Assembly: GCF_001713395.1 (NCBI RefSeq)
Contig: NZ_CP016452.1
Location: forward strand, 1,240,001-1,304,000
Length of the DNA stretch: 64,000 nucleotides
DNA from: Sinorhizobium sp. RAC02
GTDB lineage: Bacteria; Pseudomonadota; Alphaproteobacteria; Rhizobiales; Rhizobiaceae
Reading direction: 5' to 3'
The stretch's first letter is position 1. The number at the start of each line of letters is the position of its first letter. Below the pieces are notes generated by a model. That model was given only the letters and a program-made list of their open reading frames with translations, searched no databases and had not been told where the DNA came from. Both the position numbers and the translations under genes were made by a program. Shown piece after piece: positions 51,740-60,749 of the stretch.

Positions 51740-53311
51740 GTGCGAAATGAAGAATATCCGCTCCATGTCGAGGCAAATCCGCGCTCTCCCATCATCCAGC
51801 CGGGACAGAATGCCTGGCAGGTGGCAACAGCCGACCGGCTCGGTGTTCTCGTTGATGGCGAGGCGTATTTCCAGGCGCTGGAACGTGTTTTGGAGCAGGC
51901 ACGCAACGAAATCTGGATTGTTGGCTGGGATTTCAATCCGGACATTCCGGTTCGCCCGGGAGAACCACGGTCGCCGACGCTCGGCGCCTTCCTGCTGAGG
52001 CTCGTCGAGGAGCGCCCTGATCTGACCATTCGTGTCCTCGTTTGGGCGATGGGGCCGGTCTATTCCGGCAAATCGCTGAAAATGTTCCGCAAGCGGCGCT
52101 GGTCTTCCCATCCCCGCATCAGGCTCGCTTTCGACAGCCGCCATCCGATCCGTGGCTCTCACCACCAGAAGTTTGTCGTGGTCGACGACCGTGTCGCCTT
52201 TGTCGGCGGCATCGACCTGACGGCGAAACGCTGGGACACCAGCGACCACAGCGTCGATGACCCGCGCCGCACCATGCCTTCGGGCGAGCGCTACGAGCCC
52301 GTGCACGACATGCAGGTGGTGATGGATGGGGACGCGGCGCGGCTGGTGGGCGAACTCGCACGCCGGCGATGGTCACACGCCACCGACGAGGCGGTTCCGG
52401 TTTGCACGGGCCAGAGTGCCGCGAGCCTTGATGATCTCTCCGCCGACATGATCAATACCAGCGTCGCCTTTGCCCGAACCGAGCCGGGAATTCGCGGGCG
52501 TCCGGCTGCGCGAGAGGCGATGGACCTCACCCTTGCCGCGCTCTCGGCGGCGCGCGAGCACATCTATATCGAAAGCCAGTATTTTGCCTCGAAGACGATT
52601 TGCGACCTGCTGTGCGAAAAGCTTGCCGACCCTGTCGGTCCGGAGGTCGTCGTGATCTCGACGTTGAGTTCCCACGGCACGATCGAGCGCCTCGTGCTCG
52701 GCGCCAACCGCGACCGCTTCATCCGACGGCTCAGCCAATGCGACAAGCATGGTCGCCTGCGTGCTTTCTATCCCGTCGTGCCTAAACCGGATGGGACAGA
52801 ACAGGAGATCATCATCCATTCCAAAACCATCGTGGTCGACGATGTGTTCCTGCGCGTCGGTTCGTCCAATCTCAACCAGCGTAGCGAAGGGCTTGATACG
52901 GAGCTTGACGTGGCAATCGAGGCGCGGACGGATGCGGAACGCGCGAGCATCGTTGCCTTGCGCGACCGGTTCGCGGCGGAACATCTGGATGTGGAGCCTG
53001 CCGCATTCGGGGCAGCTGTCCGTGCGAAAGGCTCTCTTGTAGGGGCAATCGACGCGTTCAATACGCGGGAGCGTGGCCTGAGGCCATTTCTGCAGGCTGA
53101 GGGCCGGGGTGCCATCGAACCGGTTTTCGGAACGGGGCTTGTTGACCCGGTAGCACCCTGGTGGCCTCTTTCTGCATGGCTGCGATCGGCGCACACCTTC
53201 GCGCGGCGTCAGCTTGGATTGTCACGCAGGCCGGCTTCGTCCTTCGATCCGAGCAAGGCTTCGCTCGCCAGTAGCGAGACGAGCCCTAACGGCAGCGGGA
53301 TGAAGAAATAG
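51740..53311 (+). CDS. Phospholipase D-family protein (cardiolipin synthase/ClsB-like)
   Basis: A 523-residue PLD-family protein with two HKD-type active-site motifs: SHHQKFVVVDDRVAFVGG in the first half and IIHSKTIVVDDVFLRVGSSNLNQRS in the second. It has no N-terminal membrane segment. With the next two genes it matches the E. coli ybhP-ybhO(clsB)-ybhN neighbourhood, so cardiolipin or related phospholipid transfer is a good guess. The start codon is GTG at 51740. The C-terminal 34 codons lie over the end of the opposite-strand YbhN-like gene. Confidence 0.9.
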   Translation: MRNEEYPLHVEANPRSPIIQPGQNAWQVATADRLGVLVDGEAYFQALERVLEQARNEIWIVGWDFNPDIPVRPGEPRSPTLGAFLLRLVEERPDLTIRVLVWAMGPVYSGKSLKMFRKRRWSSHPRIRLAFDSRHPIRGSHHQKFVVVDDRVAFVGGIDLTAKRWDTSDHSVDDPRRTMPSGERYEPVHDMQVVMDGDAARLVGELARRRWSHATDEAVPVCTGQSAASLDDLSADMINTSVAFARTEPGIRGRPAAREAMDLTLAALSAAREHIYIESQYFASKTICDLLCEKLADPVGPEVVVISTLSSHGTIERLVLGANRDRFIRRLSQCDKHGRLRAFYPVVPKPDGTEQEIIIHSKTIVVDDVFLRVGSSNLNQRSEGLDTELDVAIEARTDAERASIVALRDRFAAEHLDVEPAAFGAAVRAKGSLVGAIDAFNTRERGLRPFLQAEGRGAIEPVFGTGLVDPVAPWWPLSAWLRSAHTFARRQLGLSRRPASSFDPSKASLASSETSPNGSGMKK

Positions 53312-54141
53312 ACGACACGGAAAGCGATCAACGCGCCGATCGAGGCGGAACTCCCGAGCAGGAAGGAAATCGCTGCCTCCAAGACGCCGATCCCGCCCGG
53401 CACATGGCTCACAAGTGCCGTGAGATTGCCGACGACATAGGCGGCGGTGGTTTCCATGTAGCTTGCCGCGCCATCAAGAAGCTGATGCAGGCAGGCCGCG
53501 ACGAAGGCAAAGTTGACTGTGCCGACACAGATTTGCAGGGCGGCAAGATGCGGTTTCGGCAAGGCAAAGTGCCAGCTTTTCACCTTCAATTCGCCGCGCA
53601 CGAAGACGGCCAGCAGGAGGTAAGCGGCGCACACCGCAAGGCAGCAGAAGCCGAGCGCGATGGACGCCGTCGTTCCCAGCCCGGCAACCTTGCCGGCCGT
53701 ACCGGGGAGCACGAGAAGGCAGAGCCCGGCAAGTGTGATCAGGCCGAGACCGACCGTAACGCCGCAGAAGACGATCAGCTTGGCGATCTCTTCGGCATTC
53801 AAGCCCCAGCGTGCATAGAAGCGGTAGCGCACGGCGCCGCTGCTGAGGGCCGCAACGCCAACATTGTGCCCGATCGACAGGCTTGTGAAGGAGGCGAGCG
53901 CCGCGCGTGGATAGGCAAGCGGTTTGCCGACGTAACGCAAACCGAGAAAATCGAAGAGCGTCAGGCAAAAATAGGAACAGGCCGCGAAGGCAAGCGCGAA
54001 AACCATGTTCGTTCGCGGGATGGCGGCGATTGAAGCCTGGATATCCTGCCAGGAGTACTGGTTCAAAGCCCGGTAGACCAGATAGCCGGCGACGAGAACG
54101 GCGCAGGCGACAAGCGCGTGGAGCAGGTGGGTGCGATTCAT
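53209..54141 (-). CDS. YbhN/UPF0104-family membrane protein (lysylphosphatidylglycerol synthase TM region)
   Basis: A 310-residue polytopic protein of the flippase-like UPF0104 family, related to the membrane part of MprF. Family segments are ASFTSLSIGHNVGVAALSSGAVRYRFYARWG, and VVGNLTALVSHVPGGIGVLEA near the end. It has seven or eight membrane spans and no synthase domain. Together with the phospholipase D-family and endonuclease/phosphatase-family genes it suggests a lipid-remodelling function of the inner membrane. Its stop lies 103 bases inside the PLD gene. It is divergent from the next gene across 87 bp. Confidence 0.9.
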   Translation of the reverse strand: MNRTHLLHALVACAVLVAGYLVYRALNQYSWQDIQASIAAIPRTNMVFALAFAACSYFCLTLFDFLGLRYVGKPLAYPRAALASFTSLSIGHNVGVAALSSGAVRYRFYARWGLNAEEIAKLIVFCGVTVGLGLITLAGLCLLVLPGTAGKVAGLGTTASIALGFCCLAVCAAYLLLAVFVRGELKVKSWHFALPKPHLAALQICVGTVNFAFVAACLHQLLDGAASYMETTAAYVVGNLTALVSHVPGGIGVLEAAISFLLGSSASIGALIAFRVVYFFIPLPLGLVSLLASEALLGSKDEAGLRDNPS

Positions 54142-54228
54142 TCGGTCTGTCTTTCCTCACTCGGTGGAGCGGGAACGAAAACAAGCCTTTCCGTGTTCCG
54201 ACGGCGACAAACAATTGAAAGGAAAGGC

Positions 54229-54954
54229 ATGGGCAGGCGGCTCAGGATCGCGACCTACAATGTGCACAGCTGCTTTGGCACCGACCGCAAGCTCGACCCG
54301 GCGCGGATCGCTGCGGTGATTGCGGAATGCGAAGCGGACATCGTTGCGCTCCAGGAGGTCGACGTGGCGCGCGCCCGCAGCGGTGGCATCGACCAGGCAC
54401 AGACGATTGCTTCGCATCTGCAAATGATGTCGCATTTTCACCCCGCACTTCATCTCGAGGAGGAGCGCTATGGTGATGCGCTCCTGACGGCGCTTCCGAC
54501 ACGTCTCGTCAAGGCGGACGGCCTGCCGTCGCGCGGAGAACCGCGCGGCGCGCTCTGGGTCGAAGTGCCGGTCGAGGCGATAAAGCTCCAGATTTTCGTC
54601 ACCCATCTCGGTCTCCTCGGCGCGGAGCGCGTGCGGCAGACAGAAGCTCTGATCGGTCCGGGCTGGCTCGGCGCTCCGATGCCGGAGGGGTCGCGCGTCC
54701 TGCTTGCCGGGGACCTCAATGCCATAGCGCGCTCGGCCTCGTATCGGATGGTGGCGCGCCGGCTGCGTGACGTGCAGGTCGAGGCGGGTGGCAGGCCGCG
54801 GCCGACATTTCCCTCGCGCCTGCCGCTCCTGCGGATCGATCACATGTTTGTCGGTGAGGGGATCCGCGTGCACAGAGCCTTCGTCCACGACAGCCCGCTT
54901 GCCCGCCGGGCCTCGGATCACCTGCCGCTCTGTGCCGATCTGGAAATCGGATAG
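54229..54954 (+). CDS. Endonuclease/exonuclease/phosphatase-family protein (YbhP-like)
   Basis: A 241-residue protein of the DNase I-like metallo-phosphodiesterase superfamily: RIATYNVHSCFGTDRKLD at the N-terminus, IVALQEVDVA with the metal-binding Glu, VTHLGLL, LLAGDLNAI and, at the end, LRIDHMFV and ASDHLPLCADL with the catalytic His. The context with a cardiolipin synthase-like protein favours a phosphodiesterase on lipids rather than DNA, as in ybhP. GAAAGGAAAGGC precedes the ATG; the frame upstream to 54118 is not needed. Confidence 0.9.
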   Translation: MGRRLRIATYNVHSCFGTDRKLDPARIAAVIAECEADIVALQEVDVARARSGGIDQAQTIASHLQMMSHFHPALHLEEERYGDALLTALPTRLVKADGLPSRGEPRGALWVEVPVEAIKLQIFVTHLGLLGAERVRQTEALIGPGWLGAPMPEGSRVLLAGDLNAIARSASYRMVARRLRDVQVEAGGRPRPTFPSRLPLLRIDHMFVGEGIRVHRAFVHDSPLARRASDHLPLCADLEIG

Positions 54955-55028
54955 CGGACAAATCGCGGCAGACAGGGAACTTCCGTCCGTCGTCGCAATT
55001 TATCGTTTTGCCTTGAAAGGAGGAAAAA

Positions 55029-55238
55029 ATGGAAAACCATTCGGATGTCCAGTTGCATTTCGATGTCTTGAGCTGCCGGGCGCTCCTGTGCTGCGCCGGC
55101 AAGGAATACATCTTGCCGGATACCTATCCGAGCCGGGAGGCAGCCCATGCCGCGGCGCAGACGTTCGTCCGCGAAACGCTCGGTTTGAAGGATGACCGCG
55201 ATCACGCTTCCGGCGATGTTGCAATCTGGCTGCGGTGA
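55029..55238 (+). CDS. Small protein of unknown function
   Basis: A 69-residue protein preceded by AAAGGAGGAAAAA, an excellent ribosome binding site. It has three cysteines close together (LSCRALLCCAGKEYIL) and a helical EAAHAAAQTFVRETLGL segment. No membrane segment is present. I do not recognise the family. It lies 74 bp after the YbhP-like gene. Confidence 0.7.
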   Translation: MENHSDVQLHFDVLSCRALLCCAGKEYILPDTYPSREAAHAAAQTFVRETLGLKDDRDHASGDVAIWLR

Positions 55239-55292
55239 AAAACGCTCCTCAAAGGAAAGCGTGACGCCCGGTCTCAACAGGAGGTTTCGGTC

Positions 55293-55484
55293 ATGCCGGC
55301 AAAATCAAAAGCGCAACAAAAGGCCGCCGGGGCCGCTCTGGCGGCAAAACGCGGCGACATGAAGAAGAGCGAGTTGAAGGGGGCTTCAAAGAGCATGGAA
55401 AAATCCATGTCCGAAAACCAGTTGGAGGAATTGGCATCGACGAAACGCAAGGGCAAGCCCGAGCACGTGCCGAAAACCGACTGA
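55293..55484 (+). CDS. DUF3008-type small basic protein
   Basis: A 63-residue Lys-rich protein, MPAKSKAQQKAAGAALAAKR at the start and LEELASTKRKGKPEHV at the end, which fits the DUF3008 pattern of small bacterial proteins with unknown function. CAGGAGG precedes the ATG. In many rhizobia such proteins appear with stress genes; a role in stress is only inferred. The stop codon lies in the left arm of a stem-loop. Confidence 0.8.
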   Translation: MPAKSKAQQKAAGAALAAKRGDMKKSELKGASKSMEKSMSENQLEELASTKRKGKPEHVPKTD

Positions 55485-55513
55485 CGCCTACCGCAACCTC
55501 GCGGCAGGCGTCA
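55482..55513. terminator. Stem-loop between DUF3008-type gene and gabD
   Basis: TGACGCCT-a-CCGC (55482-55494) pairs with GCGG-c-AGGCGTCA (55501-55513) around a 6-base loop. It includes the DUF3008 stop codon and lies between convergent genes. No T-run follows. Confidence 0.55.
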
Positions 55514-55553
55514 AATTCCGAAAAAGTGCATGGCGGCGTGTCGAAAGCACTGC

Positions 55554-57029
55554 TTAAATACCGCCCATGCAGAGATATTTCATTTCGAGATAGTCCTCCA
55601 GCCCGTGGCGCGAGCCTTCGCGGCCGATACCGGATTGTTTCATGCCGCCGAACGGTGCTGCTTCGGAAGACATGCGGCCCGTATTGATCCCGACCATTCC
55701 GTATTCCAAGGCTTCCGCCACCCGCCAGACCCGGCTGAGGTTCGATGCATAGAAATAGGCGGCGAGGCCGTAGATCGTGTCGTTCGCTTCGCGCACCACC
55801 TGGTCGGCATCGTCAAAGCGGATGATCGGCGCCAGCGGGCCGAAGGTTTCCTCCTGGGCCACGCGCATGGTGTGAGATATGCCGGTCAGCACGGTCGGCG
55901 CGTAAAAGGTACCCACGCCGTCGATCCGCCGGCCACCGCAGCGGATGCTTCCACCCTTTTCGACCGCGTCGGCGACATGCGCCTCGATCTTGGCGCGGGC
56001 GCGCGTGTCGATCAGCGGGCCGATCGCGACGCCCGGATCGAAACCGTCGCCGACGGAAAGCGTCTCGACGCGTTCGGTGAATTTCCGCGCGAACTCGTCA
56101 TGGACGCCGGACTGAACATAGAGTCGGTTGGCGGAGACGCAGGTCTGCCCGGCATTGCGGAACTTGGCCTGTATGGCGCCATCTACCGCGGCGTCCACAT
56201 CAGCGTCGTCGAAAACGATGAAGGGCGCGTTGCCGCCGAGTTCCAGGCTGAGCTTCTTCACCTGATCGGAGCACTGGCGCATGAGGAGCCGCCCCACTTC
56301 CGTCGAGCCGGTGAAGCTGATCTTGCGAACCTTTGGGTGCGAGCAGAGTTCCCGTCCGACGACATCGCCATCGGACGCATAGATGAGATTGACCACGCCG
56401 GACGGAAAACCCGCTTTTTCAGCAAGTGCGAACATCGCACCCGCCACCAGCGGCGTCTGTTCGGCGGGCTTCAGCACGACCGTGCAACCGGCAGCGAGCG
56501 CCGGCGAGATCTTGCGCGCCACCATCGAGGCCGGAAAATTCCATGGCGTGATCGCACCGACAACGCCGATCGGCTGCTTGATGACCAGCATGCGGCGATC
56601 CCGCGACGGCGCCGGTATGGTTTCGCCGTAGATCCGGTTGGCTTCCTCGGCATACCATTGCAGATAGGCGGCGGCGTGCGAGACTTCTGATTTCGCCTCG
56701 GCAAGCGGCTTTCCCATTTCGGCGGTCAGGATGGTGGCGAGATCGTCGGTGTGGCGCACGATCAGCTGGTGCCAGCGCCACAGCGTATCCGAGCGTTCGC
56801 GGGCGGTCTGCGCGGCCCATTCCGTCTGCGCTTCGGATGCCCGCTCGATCGCCGCGCGGGTTTCGTCCACGCCCATGTCCGGGAGTTCGGCCAGGATTTC
56901 GCCCGTCGCGGGATTGAAGACCTCGAAGGTTTCCCGATTTGTAGGCCTGCCCAGCCAGGCGGCATCAGCGATACGTTCGAACAGGCCCGGCTCGGCAAGC
57001 CGGCGCATAAGATTGTTTGACAGAGTCAC
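55554..57029 (-). CDS. gabD: NAD(P)+-dependent succinate-semialdehyde dehydrogenase
   Basis: A 491-residue aldehyde dehydrogenase. Catalytic residues are N164 (TPWNFPASM), E263 (LELGGNAPF) and C297 (NAGQTCVSANR). The C-terminal KQSGIGREGSRHGLEDYLEMKYLC is typical of GabD, which turns succinic semialdehyde from GABA breakdown into succinate. No gabT is next to it. It stands alone between convergent small genes and a TPR gene. Confidence 0.92.
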   Translation of the reverse strand: MTLSNNLMRRLAEPGLFERIADAAWLGRPTNRETFEVFNPATGEILAELPDMGVDETRAAIERASEAQTEWAAQTARERSDTLWRWHQLIVRHTDDLATILTAEMGKPLAEAKSEVSHAAAYLQWYAEEANRIYGETIPAPSRDRRMLVIKQPIGVVGAITPWNFPASMVARKISPALAAGCTVVLKPAEQTPLVAGAMFALAEKAGFPSGVVNLIYASDGDVVGRELCSHPKVRKISFTGSTEVGRLLMRQCSDQVKKLSLELGGNAPFIVFDDADVDAAVDGAIQAKFRNAGQTCVSANRLYVQSGVHDEFARKFTERVETLSVGDGFDPGVAIGPLIDTRARAKIEAHVADAVEKGGSIRCGGRRIDGVGTFYAPTVLTGISHTMRVAQEETFGPLAPIIRFDDADQVVREANDTIYGLAAYFYASNLSRVWRVAEALEYGMVGINTGRMSSEAAPFGGMKQSGIGREGSRHGLEDYLEMKYLCMGGI

Positions 57030-57160
57030 GTTGTATCCTCCCGGCTGTCCGGCTCTTATCTTCGGGAGCTACAGCTGAATTCTTTGCCAGACAATGCCCG
57101 ACGTTCATCTCGGCAGGGAGGGGGCGAATTGTCACCGGTACAAATCACAGGCCGAACCGT

Positions 57161-58471
57161 CTATTGCGGCGTCTCGCTCTTGATTTCCCGCAGCAGGTCC
57201 CGTGCCTTGTAGAAGTTGGGATTGCGTCCGAGCACATGCTCCAGATCGGCCACCGCCTTGTCGGCCCGCCCTGTTTCCCGCAAGGCGACGGCACGGCCAT
57301 AATAGGTTTCCTCATTGTCGAGCTTCAGCGCGATGACCGTGTCGAAATCGGCAATTGCCTGATCGTATTGCTTCCTGTCGAGGAAAACGATGGCCCGATT
57401 TTGCTGGGCACTTCTTTGCCGCGGATCGAGTTGGAGGGCACGGTCGAAATCTGCCAGTGCCTTCTCTAGCTTGCCGTCTCGGCGATAGATTTCCCCACGG
57501 TTGTTGTAGTGGTCGGCATGGTTCGGATTGAGCGCGACGGCCTTGTCCAGGTCGACAAAGGCGCCGTCGAAGTCGCCGAGGCGATAGCGGACGAAGCCGC
57601 GGGAGGAGAGGGCCACGTCATCGCCCGGATTGAGGGCGAGGGCCTTGTCCAAATAGGCAAGTGCCGGCCTGTTGTCATCCTGTTCGGCGTGGCTGACGCC
57701 GAGGTTGCGCTGGTACTCCGCATTGTCGGGGTCCCGTTCGACCGCGCGCCTGAAATCCTCTGCAGCGCGCACAAAATCACCTTTTGCGACATAGGCGGAA
57801 CCCCGCAGATTGTACCAGGACGCCTGCCTGCCATCGAGCTCAATCGCTTTGTCGAAGTCGGCGATGCCACGATCGATCTCTCCTTTGTATATCCATGCCG
57901 AACCCCGGCTCTGAATGCTCTCGGCGCGCTGCGGCTCGAGGCGCAGAGCTTCGTCGAAATCGACGATCGCCCGGTCGAACTGCTTTTTCATCGCATAGGC
58001 AGTGCCGCGCGACGTGTAGGAGCTGGCGGTGGGTTTGCGCCTTATCGCCTCGTTGAAATCGGCGATGCCCTTGTCGAGTGCGCCGGACTTCGTGTGGGCC
58101 ACTCCGCGCCCCTGGTAGCTCTCCGCCCATGTAGGATCGAGTTTCAGGGACTCGTCGAAGTCGGCGATGGATCGGCCGAAGTCACCGGCTTCGAGATAGG
58201 CCCGGGCGCGGTTCTGGTAGGCGACCGCATTGTTGGGAAGCATCTCGATGACGGTGGCAAAATCGGCCGCCGCCTGTTCGGGGCGCCCTGCAAACAGGTG
58301 AGCCATGCCGCGCTTGTTGTAGGAAATGGGGTTGGTGGGGTCGAGCCGGATCGCTCGGTTGAGATTCTCGATCGTTTCTATCGGCGTGTTGCCGCTCAAG
58401 CTGTCCTGCGCTCCCACAGGAGTGAAGCAAGCCGCCATCAGAACGATCATCGCACCAAACACAGCTTTCAT
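57161..58471 (-). CDS. Exported tetratricopeptide-repeat protein
   Basis: A 436-residue protein with a signal peptide (about residues 1-22, ending TPVGAQD) and around 11-12 TPR units in tandem from about residue 27 to the end, each of the type AYxxRGxAYxxxGxxxxAIADFDxAIxLDP. No other domain is visible. The ATG at 58471 lies after GAGAGGG and gives the signal peptide, so the longer frame to 58561 is rejected. Probably a periplasmic or membrane-attached scaffold; partner unknown. Confidence 0.88.
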   Translation of the reverse strand: MKAVFGAMIVLMAACFTPVGAQDSLSGNTPIETIENLNRAIRLDPTNPISYNKRGMAHLFAGRPEQAAADFATVIEMLPNNAVAYQNRARAYLEAGDFGRSIADFDESLKLDPTWAESYQGRGVAHTKSGALDKGIADFNEAIRRKPTASSYTSRGTAYAMKKQFDRAIVDFDEALRLEPQRAESIQSRGSAWIYKGEIDRGIADFDKAIELDGRQASWYNLRGSAYVAKGDFVRAAEDFRRAVERDPDNAEYQRNLGVSHAEQDDNRPALAYLDKALALNPGDDVALSSRGFVRYRLGDFDGAFVDLDKAVALNPNHADHYNNRGEIYRRDGKLEKALADFDRALQLDPRQRSAQQNRAIVFLDRKQYDQAIADFDTVIALKLDNEETYYGRAVALRETGRADKAVADLEHVLGRNPNFYKARDLLREIKSETPQ

Positions 58472-58600
58472 CGCCGAAACCCTCTCCACCGCACGCAGGG
58501 GCACCGAATCTAGACAGGCATGCTGTCGAGTACGACCCTGTTTCGATGAAAGGACCCGCACAGGCGGTGAGCGACGAGACCGAAGACGGTCTTCTCAGTT

Positions 58601-60256
58601 TTAGGGCTCCCGTGAGGAGCGCTCCAGGCTGCGCCCCAGAACCCCGAGGAAGATCGCGAAGAAACCTTTCGGTTCCTGCGGGGCATGGGCGTGCACGTCG
58701 CCGTAGGTTTGCGCAAGGAACCGGTAGCTGTCCAGCCTTTCGGCGGGAATATAGCCCGGCGCCTGTGCCGGGGATTGGCGCAGGCAATACCAATCGACGA
58801 CGAGGTCCAGCATCGGGCAACCCCGCAACCGGGTAGTATCGGCGCCGAATGTCGATGCGTGTTCCTCGACGGCATGTGCCATGCCGCCTGCCATCAACTG
58901 GCAAAGATCCCAGAGCGTCATGCCGCGCACGCGCGCTGCCATTTCCGGCGGCCACTCTTTTGGCAGGTAACGCTGAGCGGTCAGGGAGTGCATGTGTCGA
59001 TAGAGGAAATCACCATAAGTGCCAGCTTCTAAGACAGAATCTGGCTCCGCACCCATTTGGTAGTGCTCCGCGCGATAGAGCGCAACCAGGTCGGCACCGA
59101 GGGGGTCGCCGGAGAGCGACACGCTCTCGACCACCGGGGTTTTGCCTCCCGTTTCGACGACAACGAAGCCTGCCGGGAAGGCGACGAGCGAGGGCACGGC
59201 GATGTTGGTGAGCCTGCGGCCTTCGATATCAAGCTCGGAGCGGGCTTCGACATGCAGATGGCCACTGAAATGTAGCTCGATGCCCGCCTTCGCCAGCGTC
59301 TCCGCGACCTGTCGATGGGGCGTGCGCTTGGCGACGTTCGTCTCGCCGAACAGTGTCCTTTCGCTTCCCGTGTCATCCTCGAAGGGATCGATCGCCGGAT
59401 AATGCGAGAAGGCGAGCAGTTGCTTGCCTTGCTCTTTCGCGCGCCGTGCGACGTCGGCTATCCAATCGATAAGGTAGGGTTTGACGCGCAACAGCGCGTT
59501 CCAGCCGGCATCGGAACTGTCGAGGAATGCCTTCTTGCGGGCGATGTCGCGCTTGCCGTTACGCGGTTCAAAGACATTGGCGTCAATCAGCAGCAGCCAG
59601 AGACCGTCCTCCGGCTCGACCAGATAGGAAGCGTCCATCAACCGGCGCACGGTCTGCCCGTCGGCGGAGACAAGGTCGTGCTGGCGAAGATCCGGGTCGT
59701 CGCTTTCGCCAAATGGCGTTTCCCAGTGCAGATAGCCTGGCTGGTGGAAATAGCCGAAATCCCGCATGGATATGAGGCCGGCGGGCACGCCGTCGCAGTA
59801 CATTTTCGGTGTAACGACCGGCTGGCCGGGATCGCTTGCCGCTTTTTCGGCATCGCTCGTGACTAGCGTGGTGCCGCCGGATGCATCGACGTAGCGGGTG
59901 TCTCGGTGTTTGCCGAGTGGTCCGAAGACGTCGTGGTTGCCGGGCGTTGCATAGAAGGAAAGCCCGTGCCGGGCGCGGTAGTGTTCGAGCAGGCGGGCGA
60001 GGCTTGCCGTGGTTTCGCGCTGTCCGTCGTCGGTATAGTCGCCGAGCAGCACGACATGGCGGATACCCTTGGCGACGACCCGGTCCAGGGCTGCCATGAG
60101 CGCCGCGAAACTCTCGTTGAACACCCGTGTCGAGCCGGCGGTATCCGCCCACGTCCGGACCGTCAGCTTGCGGCCATTCAGCGAAATCCCGGCGAAATCG
60201 TAATCGCCTTCGATATCGTGGAAGTGAGCGTCCGCGATGACGGCGACAGCCGGCAT
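58601..60256 (-). CDS. Metallophosphoesterase of a small polysaccharide locus
   Basis: A 551-residue calcineurin-like phosphoesterase with the metal-binding blocks in order: IADAHFHD (9-14), LLGDYTDDGQ, TPGNHDVFG, FSHYPAID and FSGHLHVEA. A C-terminal part of about 170 residues, ending at GRSLERSSREP, has no recognisable domain. It is the last of three minus-strand genes (nucleotide-sugar dehydrogenase, methyltransferase, phosphoesterase), five bases after the methyltransferase stop. A small stem-loop (AGACCG/CGGTCT at 58577-58592) follows its stop codon. Substrate unknown. Confidence 0.88.
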   Translation of the reverse strand: MPAVAVIADAHFHDIEGDYDFAGISLNGRKLTVRTWADTAGSTRVFNESFAALMAALDRVVAKGIRHVVLLGDYTDDGQRETTASLARLLEHYRARHGLSFYATPGNHDVFGPLGKHRDTRYVDASGGTTLVTSDAEKAASDPGQPVVTPKMYCDGVPAGLISMRDFGYFHQPGYLHWETPFGESDDPDLRQHDLVSADGQTVRRLMDASYLVEPEDGLWLLLIDANVFEPRNGKRDIARKKAFLDSSDAGWNALLRVKPYLIDWIADVARRAKEQGKQLLAFSHYPAIDPFEDDTGSERTLFGETNVAKRTPHRQVAETLAKAGIELHFSGHLHVEARSELDIEGRRLTNIAVPSLVAFPAGFVVVETGGKTPVVESVSLSGDPLGADLVALYRAEHYQMGAEPDSVLEAGTYGDFLYRHMHSLTAQRYLPKEWPPEMAARVRGMTLWDLCQLMAGGMAHAVEEHASTFGADTTRLRGCPMLDLVVDWYCLRQSPAQAPGYIPAERLDSYRFLAQTYGDVHAHAPQEPKGFFAIFLGVLGRSLERSSREP

Positions 60257-60261
60257 GGCCG

Positions 60262-60747
60262 TCAGGGCCTTCTGCGGTAGAGGAAGTAGCGGCGGTTGTC
60301 GACGGTCGCAGGCAGCGGCAACGGCTCCAGCGACGCGTGGTCGAGCGGCAGGCCGCTGATGGCGATGCCGCCTGTTGCAAGCGCCCGGCTGACGATATCC
60401 GGCAGCCAGGTCAGGGTGATCGCGTCCTTCTCGTCGTAGCCCGTGCCGATATCGGCATGGACGAGCGCTGCGGTACCGTCGGCATAGGCTTCGGCGGTTT
60501 GTGCGATCTCGCCGAGGATCAGGTCGCCCGGCTCCGGCATGGAAGACGAATGCGCCCCGAGCGCCCGGTCGAACGCGATGATCCGCCGGCCCGGGAATTT
60601 TTCACGTAGGTGATCGAACGTGCGGCCATTGCCGAGCCCGATCTCCAGAATGCCCCCTTCGGTGGGAAGCGGAAGCGTTTCGCTGACATGGTTGATCACG
60701 TCGCGCTGCGCCGACATGCGGCGGATGAAGCTTTCCAGACGGCTCAT
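60262..60747 (-). CDS. Small class I SAM-dependent methyltransferase
   Basis: A 161-residue Rossmann-type methyltransferase: the SAM motif is GGILEIGLGNGRTFDHLRE, with IIAFDRAL as the acidic strand-2 motif. A PF12692-type small enzyme is the closest family I can name. The ATG at 60747 lies two bases after the dehydrogenase stop and keeps the length right. The operon context suggests methylation of a sugar or a polymer end, but this is inferred. Confidence 0.85.
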   Translation of the reverse strand: MSRLESFIRRMSAQRDVINHVSETLPLPTEGGILEIGLGNGRTFDHLREKFPGRRIIAFDRALGAHSSSMPEPGDLILGEIAQTAEAYADGTAALVHADIGTGYDEKDAITLTWLPDIVSRALATGGIAISGLPLDHASLEPLPLPATVDNRRYFLYRRRP

Positions 60748-60749
60748 GG

